This document shows, piece after piece, positions 58,153 through 64,000 of a stretch of 64,000 nt of DNA. Where the stretch lies: contig CM046332.1 of assembly GCA_025403435.1 (NCBI GenBank), positions 3,793,596 through 3,857,595 of the forward strand. Reading direction: 5' to 3'. The notes beneath the pieces were generated by a model, which was not told the origin of the DNA, did not search any database, and saw only the letters and a list, made by a program, of their open reading frames with translations. Numbering within the stretch: the first letter of the stretch is position 1; the number at the start of each line of letters is the position of its first letter. Made by a program: the position numbers and the translations under genes. Source of the DNA: Artocarpus heterophyllus (Eukaryota; Streptophyta; Magnoliopsida; Rosales; Moraceae).

Positions 58153-58995
58153 GATTAATCACAAAAATTTCTGTTGAATTATAGCCTTTGGAACCTTTGC
58201 TCATGAATTTCAAAATATAACATCTGTTCCCCGTAAAGTATAAACTGTTAGCAAAAAATGGTCTTTCTGTTAAAATTTTAACGACAAATTGACAAAGAAT
58301 TTTAAAATTAGGAGTATTTTGATAATCCTAGTTATAAAAATAATCAAAAAATTAAAAATATAATAAAAATAACCTTTATTGATGATTAAAAAAAAAAAAA
58401 CAGACTACTATCTGGATCCCTCTTTTTTTGATATACCAATTTTTTTTTTTGAAAATTGTATTAAGTTTTTTTCCACCCTAAAAATATTATGAAATTTTAA
58501 AAGGTATAAGTACCAATGAAAACTTCAAAAATATGAAAGAAATTTTATTAATACTATTAGAGTTTTTTTCATTTTAAAAATTGTGTTATAATTTTTACTA
58601 TATTGAATCTATTTGTGTTACATTCTTTTTCATTTCATTACTATGTAGAACTTTTAAAATTTTATAATACTTTTTAGGTGTGAAAAATTAATAAAATCTT
58701 GGTATATCAAACAAGAAGGATTCCAATGGTATAATAGTTTTAATTAAAATTTTCTTTTTAATCATCAATAAATGCTATTTTTATTATAGTTTTAATTTTT
58801 ATGGTTATTTTTATAACCAAAATTACTAAAATATCCTTAATTTTGTAATCATTTATCAATTTTCTATTAAAATTCTAAAAGGGACTATTTTTGTTAACGT
58901 TTCATACTTTAGAGGGAGTGGATATTAGGTTTTGAAATTTGAGGGGTAAAGTCTTACAAGGGCTATAATTCAAGGAGAATATTTGTAATTAATCC
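58153..58995. mobile_element. Foldback (long inverted repeat) element, MULE-like
   Basis: The left end GATTAATCACAAAAATTTC and the right end (reverse complement GGATTAATTACAAATATTC) open arms that stay alignable for about 290 bases, up to TGATATACCAA on both sides (about 58427 and 58717). Weaker pairing extends further inward, so nearly all of the 843 bp can fold back. Both ends abut A runs of at least nine bases, compatible with a 9-bp Mutator target duplication but not proof of it. No transposase is present. Confidence 0.85.
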
Positions 58996-59004
58996 AAAAA
59001 AAAA

Positions 59005-59397
59005 TCGTTGGAGACTTTTCTAACTGGACTTGGAGTGTGATCACATGATGACATTTATGATCCAAAAGAATTGACAAAAGGATGCCTACCTCTTCAAGAA
59101 ATCCTAGATATGCACTCATAGTGTTTTTAAGAAGCTGAATGATACAGTAGTGAATCTTATATTGAAAGGAACAAAAAATTCATGAGATCATACGTCACAT
59201 AATTTCTTGCATGATTTTTTCTTACTGAGATTTAGCTCATATAGTTCTTGTAATGTAAGTAGGCTTCCAAGTATTGATTCAAGTTTACTAAATAAAAATG
59301 GTTTACGGTCTCATTTATGAGGGTAGCAATCTTAAAATTGTGAAATTGAAATCTCTAGTATTTGTATTGTTCTTATATTTTATATCGTAATAAAGAG
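59005..59397. other. Spacer without recognised features
   Basis: AT-rich, nothing identified. Confidence 0.5.
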
Positions 59398-60099
59398 TGT
59401 TGACGAGTGAAAAATCATTAAACAAGAATCACTCTGTTTCTCACCAAGATAATCACCCTCGATCAAAGTAAATGAAATAGTAAAGGAAAAAAAATAGCAA
59501 GAACATAAAGATTTATAGTGGTTAGGCTCAATTGAAGACTACGTCCACTTTAAGTCTTCTCGGGTATGGGGTTTTCACGATGAAAATAATTGTTTACAAA
59601 GGGTTTGTGTCAAGAATTGGACTTAAGGCTACCTTCTAGGGCTGGCCTTTATTTATAGCTTATTAGGTTGGTCATATTCCAACCTTCTTGTTACAATTCA
59701 AATTTAAATACAAGATAATCTCTTGTCTAATTAGCTTGATGACTTTCATGTGAACTTCCATTGAATTAATTTCTTATGCGCATATGGAATCCTGTAGATT
59801 TTGATAAGATTGAGTGCTTACCGCTATGTTGAAGATATTCAATTTAAATATTAAATGCAGTTTCCTATGATTCCTAGATTTTAAATAGCTTTGTAGTTAT
59901 CTGTTCGCCACGTCGGATATTGTGATGATTTTGGCATATTTTGTATATAGGCCGATGTGAATATGGCAGAGGCAAATATGGTTGAGGTAAATGTAGATGA
60001 AGTGCATATGGTCGAAGTGACTATGTCTGAGTGTCTCTTTGGCTATCCCTAAAGCTTCGTGGCTGACCTCATCCGCATCGGTTGGGTGAGCAACCTCTT
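59398..60099 (-). repeat. Copia-type LTR fragment
   Basis: TTATAGTGGTTAGGCTCAAT followed by GAAGACTACGTCCAC (59514-59550) is the reverse complement style of the late-LTR block GACGTAGGC...CCGAACCAC seen in plant Copia LTRs. Upstream on the minus strand lies CTATAAATAAAGG (about 59648-59660) as a TATA box. Ends not defined; the left end may be TGTTGACG at about 59399. Confidence 0.5.
59957..60031. repeat. 15-bp tandem repeat, five units
   Basis: Units start at 59957, 59972, 59987, 60002 and 60017: GTGAATATGGCAGAG, GCAAATATGGTTGAG, GTAAATGTAGATGAA, GTGCATATGGTCGAA, GTGACTATGTCTGAG. They differ from one another, so the array is old. It lies upstream of the probable TATA box of the minus-strand LTR fragment. 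Confidence 0.85.
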
Positions 60100-60223
60100 T
60101 GTTAGACTAGGTGCCATAAGAATTAAATGATGTAATAGTTTTTTGATAAATTTAATCAATAAAGAGTATATTATTTTTCATATATCAAACATGTATTCTT
60201 TATGTTCATTTATGTTGAATGTA

Positions 60224-60228
60224 CGTTT
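60224..60228. repeat. Target-site duplication CGTTT (partner CATTT at 62246-62250)
   Basis: Four of five bases match around the solo LTR. Removing the insert restores the host LTR sequence TTGAATGTACGTTTGGCAAA. Confidence 0.8.
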
Positions 60229-62245
60229 TGTTGGAAAACGAGTACGTAGTGGAATTTTAAAAATTTTAAATTAGAGTATTTTCTAAAACACAAGTTTGAC
60301 ATGCTATATACATAAATTAATGATAGATCTTACTAACCTTTGTCTATCGAAGAGCTCCAACAATCAGTGAAGAGAAGAACATTCCAGAAGAGCCTCAACC
60401 AACTAGTCTTCTTTACTATTCTCTATCTACGATCGGAGCTGTGTGGGCACATGTCGTACAGCTCTTCCCTTGTAACTTTCCTTTCAACCAATTGAGAAGA
60501 CCTAGAGCTAAGGTTCTTGATTGTGAACAATAGCTCTCGAGGAGTTTTAGAGTTTTTCACATTAGAGTACTCACTCTAAACTTCTCAACTGATCTAAATA
60601 ACCGAAAAAAACTCACCCTCCATTTATAGAGGTCGGACTTCGGGTTATTATCAAATAAGGCCTCAAAATTTGAATCTGAATCAACTTCTAATGATAATTG
60701 TGTCAAAAATGCAAAAACTCACCCCTCATTTATAAAGGTCAGACCTAGGATTAATCATTATCAGAAAAGGCCTCAAAATTTGAATCTGAATCAACTTCTG
60801 ATGATAATTGTGTCAAAAATACGTAATCAGATTATCGCTGGATTGGCAGGTCGAACTGGCAGATTGGCCTGCCGAACTTATTCCATCGGCTGGCCAAACT
60901 AGCAAATCAGCCTGCCGAATTTGCGATAATATGATCCCTGAGAATCTTTTATTTTCCACCCAAGATTCTTTAGATAAAGCCTTAGTTTTAATTCAAATAA
61001 CCTAATAGAAAAGTTATCTGACTAAAATAGTTATATCTAGATAATCTCATAGAAAACAAATATTATCTCAACAATTCAACATGTTTATCTTAAAATAATC
61101 TACAAAATTAATTCAATCGATAAACAAACATGGATTATTTGATTCTATCGAATTTTAGCCAATTTAATAATTTAACGTAAGTCATCAATTTGTTAGAAAA
61201 GCACGCTGTATCATTATAAGATTTATTATGAGCTAGCAAAAGGACCTGATGGACCTATATAGCTTAAGCTCTAATAATTATAAAATATAATATCCCAGAT
61301 ACATATTTTATAATTATTAACTTTAACACTACTCCACTAAAAGTTCAGAGCTACACTCTTGAACTATATAAAATTACAAAGCTCCAAATAAGCCAAGTGT
61401 CCATGACATATCAAGATGTGTCGTATCCCTATAGGATATTTATAATCAGTTTAAGGATAAATTCTATCTTGTTTTCCTGATTATTTTTATCTTACGTTCC
61501 GTTATCTCACCATTAGAAAGCTTACTATCTAAAGACAGTATACCTTTTGGTTACATCTATGCATCCAAATGGTTGAGTGCTTCAGTCTTCTAATTATAGG
61601 ATAATACATATAAGAGAATATCATTGACTCCACCAATGGAGCTATGGATTCCATATATATGAATAACAGGTCTATGCTATCAAAAGTCATGTCTCCAACG
61701 TACCAGTATACTTACCATCATAATGTCAAGATGCTGCCCTTTAGTACATCAAAAGACATAAGTCAAGATAACGGGCCCATTAGTCGTTTTAGGATTAAGA
61801 TACAGCATATATGATTGTCTAAAGTGAATTAATTTGTACAGACAAACTTATTAGTCTAATTCAATTCTACTTTATGTCCCGATTTAATACATTATCACCT
61901 ATGACAATGTATCAATGTTTCTACTCGTAGAGTCTCACTCCGATGGCTAAGACAAGCCATCTTCCATTAGGGATGTAGACAACTTTATTCTCTCGATTGC
62001 GGTTCTTATGATTCAGACCGTCATCTTTAAGATTTATGTCTTCTGCATAATTTGTCCATCAAATGCTTAATTCTTAAATGTTTAGGCCAACAGTCTCAGA
62101 CTTTTGTTTGCTTATCATACATTCAACAAATATGAACATAAAGAGGAAAACATTTGGTATATGAACAATAAATAAACTCTTTATTGATAAAATGTCTCTA
62201 AAACATATTACAACATTTTACTCCATAAGGGCACCATGTCTAACA
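60229..62245 (-). mobile_element. Solo LTR of the same Copia family (2017 bp), nested
   Basis: It runs from TGTTGGAAAACG to CATGTCTAACA, aligns end to end with 5526-7549 in the same (minus) orientation, and is flanked by CGTTT/CATTT. No interior remains. It carries two TATA-box segments (60622-60628 and 60728-60734) from a tandem duplication of about 106 bp, and GGCAGGTCGAAC/GGCCTGCCGAAC motifs at about 60840-60920. The + frame at 60808-61005 is chance. Confidence 0.9.
60600..60825 (-). repeat. Tandem duplication of the promoter segment in the solo LTR
   Basis: AAAACTCACCC...TTTATA...AAGGCCTCAAAATTTGAATC and the following AACTTCT(A/G)ATGATAATTG occur twice, 106 bp apart, each with a minus-strand TATA box. 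Confidence 0.85.
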
Positions 62246-63673
62246 CATTTGGCAAACAAAAGTTTGAGACAGTCAATATAAAGCTTTAATATTGTGCATA
62301 TGATGGACCGATTATGTAGAAGACATGAATCTTAAGGTGGTAGTCTAAACATAAAAGATTCTCAATCAAGGGAATAAAGTTGGGTGCTTTATTCATGTTA
62401 AGATTGTTATGTTGTCTACATTCCTAACGAGAGATGGCTTATCTTGGTGATTGGAATAGGATTTCGTGAGTGGAGACATTGGTGTATTGTCATTGGGGAT
62501 GATATATTGGATCAGGACTAAAGATTAATTGATTTGATTAATAATTCCATTTGAATAAATCAATTCACTTTAATAATCACATGTTTTATATCTTAATTCT
62601 AAAATGAATCAATGAGTTTGTATTCTTGACTTGTGTCTTTTGATGTACAAAAGAGTGACATCTTGAATTATATAAAGGTGCCCATGCTAGTCCATTGGAG
62701 ATATGACTTTTAATTGAGTTAGACTCATTATTCATAGATATGGAATCCATAGCTATGTTGTAGAGTTAATGGTATTCTATTTTAGGCATTATCCTATCAT
62801 CGAAAACTAGAGCGCTCAACTTTTTAGATATGTATGTATAACCGAGTGGTATATTATTTGTATTGGTTATGAATAGTAAGTATTCTAATAGTAAGATAAT
62901 GGAACATAAGATAAATGCAATTGGGAAGGTAAAAAGGAATTATTCTTAAGCCAATTATGGATATCCGATGGAGATTATGATATGTCATAGATAGTTAAAC
63001 TTATTAGATTTTTCTAATTATATATATAGTTCAAGGGTGTAGCTTGAAGCTTTTAGTGAGATAGCTATAGAGTTAATTGTAAAACGAGCATGTCGTGGAC
63101 ATGTCATTTTTTAGGGGCTTGATCTATATATGTCCATCGGGTCCCTTTTACTATCTCACATAATTTTTTTTAATGATATGGCTTGTTTTTCCTATACCTT
63201 TGTAACTTATGTTAATTTTTAGATTAGCTTAAATTCAGTTGATTAGATTTAATAATTCATGTTAGTTTATTGGTTAAATTAATTTTATGAATTAATTCAA
63301 AATAAACATATTGAATTATTTGAATATATTTTATTTGATAGGGGATAATCTGTATATGACTGTTTTAATCCGGTAACTTCTCTATTAGGTTATTTGAATA
63401 AAATTAAGGTGTTATCAAAGATTCTTGTGTAAAATAAAATGTAGAAGTTTTCAAAACTAGGCAAACTGGCAGCAAGCTAGGGATCAGGTTCGGCCGGCCG
63501 GTAGAGTGTAACTTAATTACGCAAAACAATACAACCAGCAAGCCGATGGTGAGGACCATCCTATCAGCAGGCATAAATCTAGTTACGTATTTTTCACGTA
63601 TTTTAATACGAATTTTGACCTAGTTACAAATTTAAAAGCTCTATCTACACAGAATTAAAGGCCTACCAGCCAC

Positions 63674-63680
63674 TATAAAT
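63674..63680 (+). promoter_or_regulatory. TATA box of the + oriented Copia LTR
   Basis: CTATAAATAG at the position equivalent to the minus-strand TATA boxes of the other family LTRs, with the motif cluster about 100-200 bases upstream. Confidence 0.6.
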
Positions 63681-64000
63681 AGTATACCTGTTCTTATTGT
63701 TATTTAGATCACCAGAGAAATTTAGAGAAACTTTTTCTAAAGAGAGAAACTCTGTAACTCCTATAGGGCTATTGTTTAACATTACAAACTATAGCTCTTG
63801 GTTTTTTCTTGTGGTTGGAAAGAGATGTTGCCAAGAGGAGAATCGAATGAAGTTTACCTACTCGGATTCTGGTTATGAAAAAGAGAATAGAAAAAAAGAC
63901 TAATTGGTTGAGGCTCTTTCGGATGCCATTCTTGTATAGTAGTTCTGCCCATTATTTTTCTGTTAGAAGTGTGGTTACTGATTCATTAAGGTACGATGAT

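Larger units (their letters stand above)
60100..64000 (+). mobile_element. LTR of the 5526-15056 Copia family, + orientation, running off the window
   Basis: It starts TGTTAGACTAGGTGCC at 60100. It matches the reverse complement of the 7549 end of the Copia LTR through TCAATAAAGAGT and TGTTGAATGTACG, is broken at 60228, and resumes at 62246 (GGCAAACAAAAG...). It then follows the family LTR up to about 63930. TATA box at 63674-63680 and a diverged GGCCGGCC-containing cluster at about 63470-63570. Whether it is a full element or a solo LTR cannot be seen. Confidence 0.82.

Noticed and set aside
1..64000. CRISPR arrays, bacterial operons, rRNA or complete tRNA genes
   Set aside because: No regularly spaced identical repeats, no prokaryotic gene organisation, and no complete tRNA or rRNA sequence seen on either strand.

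Overview
This is a gene-poor, AT-rich stretch of a plant nuclear chromosome, most likely from a eudicot. The evidence is the set of element lineages: a chromodomain Ty3/Gypsy element, an Athila-type Gypsy element primed by tRNA-Asp, long-LTR Copia elements, short palindromic MITEs, and a broken gene of the plant LOG (cytokinin-activating) family. No intact protein-coding gene is visible. Of the 64 kb, 100 bases are an assembly gap (50708-50807). The species cannot be named from the sequence alone.

Layout. (1) 1-18454: an old, decayed Gypsy-like element on the + strand. Its 5' LTR is cut by the window start and its 3' LTR is 15573-18454. A minus-strand Copia element (5526-15056, target duplication CCTCA) is inserted in it. 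(2) 18455-19319: a spacer with two related ~165-bp MITE candidates. (3) 19325-33662: a minus-strand Gypsy-like element made almost entirely of two ~2.2-kb LTRs with only ~197 bp between them (target duplication GTAGG). A + strand Athila-type element (20356-30102, target duplication AAAAT) is inserted in its 3' LTR. (4) 33668-40378: LTR debris, a (TC)n/(TA)n microsatellite, a solo Copia-type LTR (36988-38029, target duplication AATAT) and a probable Athila/Tat-type LTR (38640 to about 40236). (5) 40379-49438: a young chromodomain Gypsy element of Tekay/Del type with near-identical LTRs, target duplication GCTAC, and a readable gag-pol broken by 11 in-frame stops and a frameshift. It sits inside the end of an old Copia-type LTR. 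(6) 49444-54840: mostly unrecognised sequence with the gap and a LOG-like pseudogene (53278-53903). (7) 54841-57189: a Gypsy 3' LTR preceded by a polypurine tract. (8) 57190-60099: a hairpin, an 843-bp foldback element and a Copia-type LTR fragment with a 15-bp tandem repeat. (9) 60100-64000: a + oriented LTR of the same Copia family as in (1), into which a minus-oriented solo LTR of that family (60229-62245) has inserted.

The window is a layered record of insertions. Target duplications recovered on both sides of inserts fix four nesting events. No element is autonomous as read: each gag-pol carries stops, frameshifts, deletions or lost catalytic residues. The most unusual signal is a clustered quasi-palindrome (core TTCGGCAGGCCGAA) found in the LTRs of two unrelated families, Copia and Gypsy. 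Also notable are separate duplications of the TATA-box segment in two LTRs of one Copia family, and a coding region whose premature stops almost all look like cytosine deamination.
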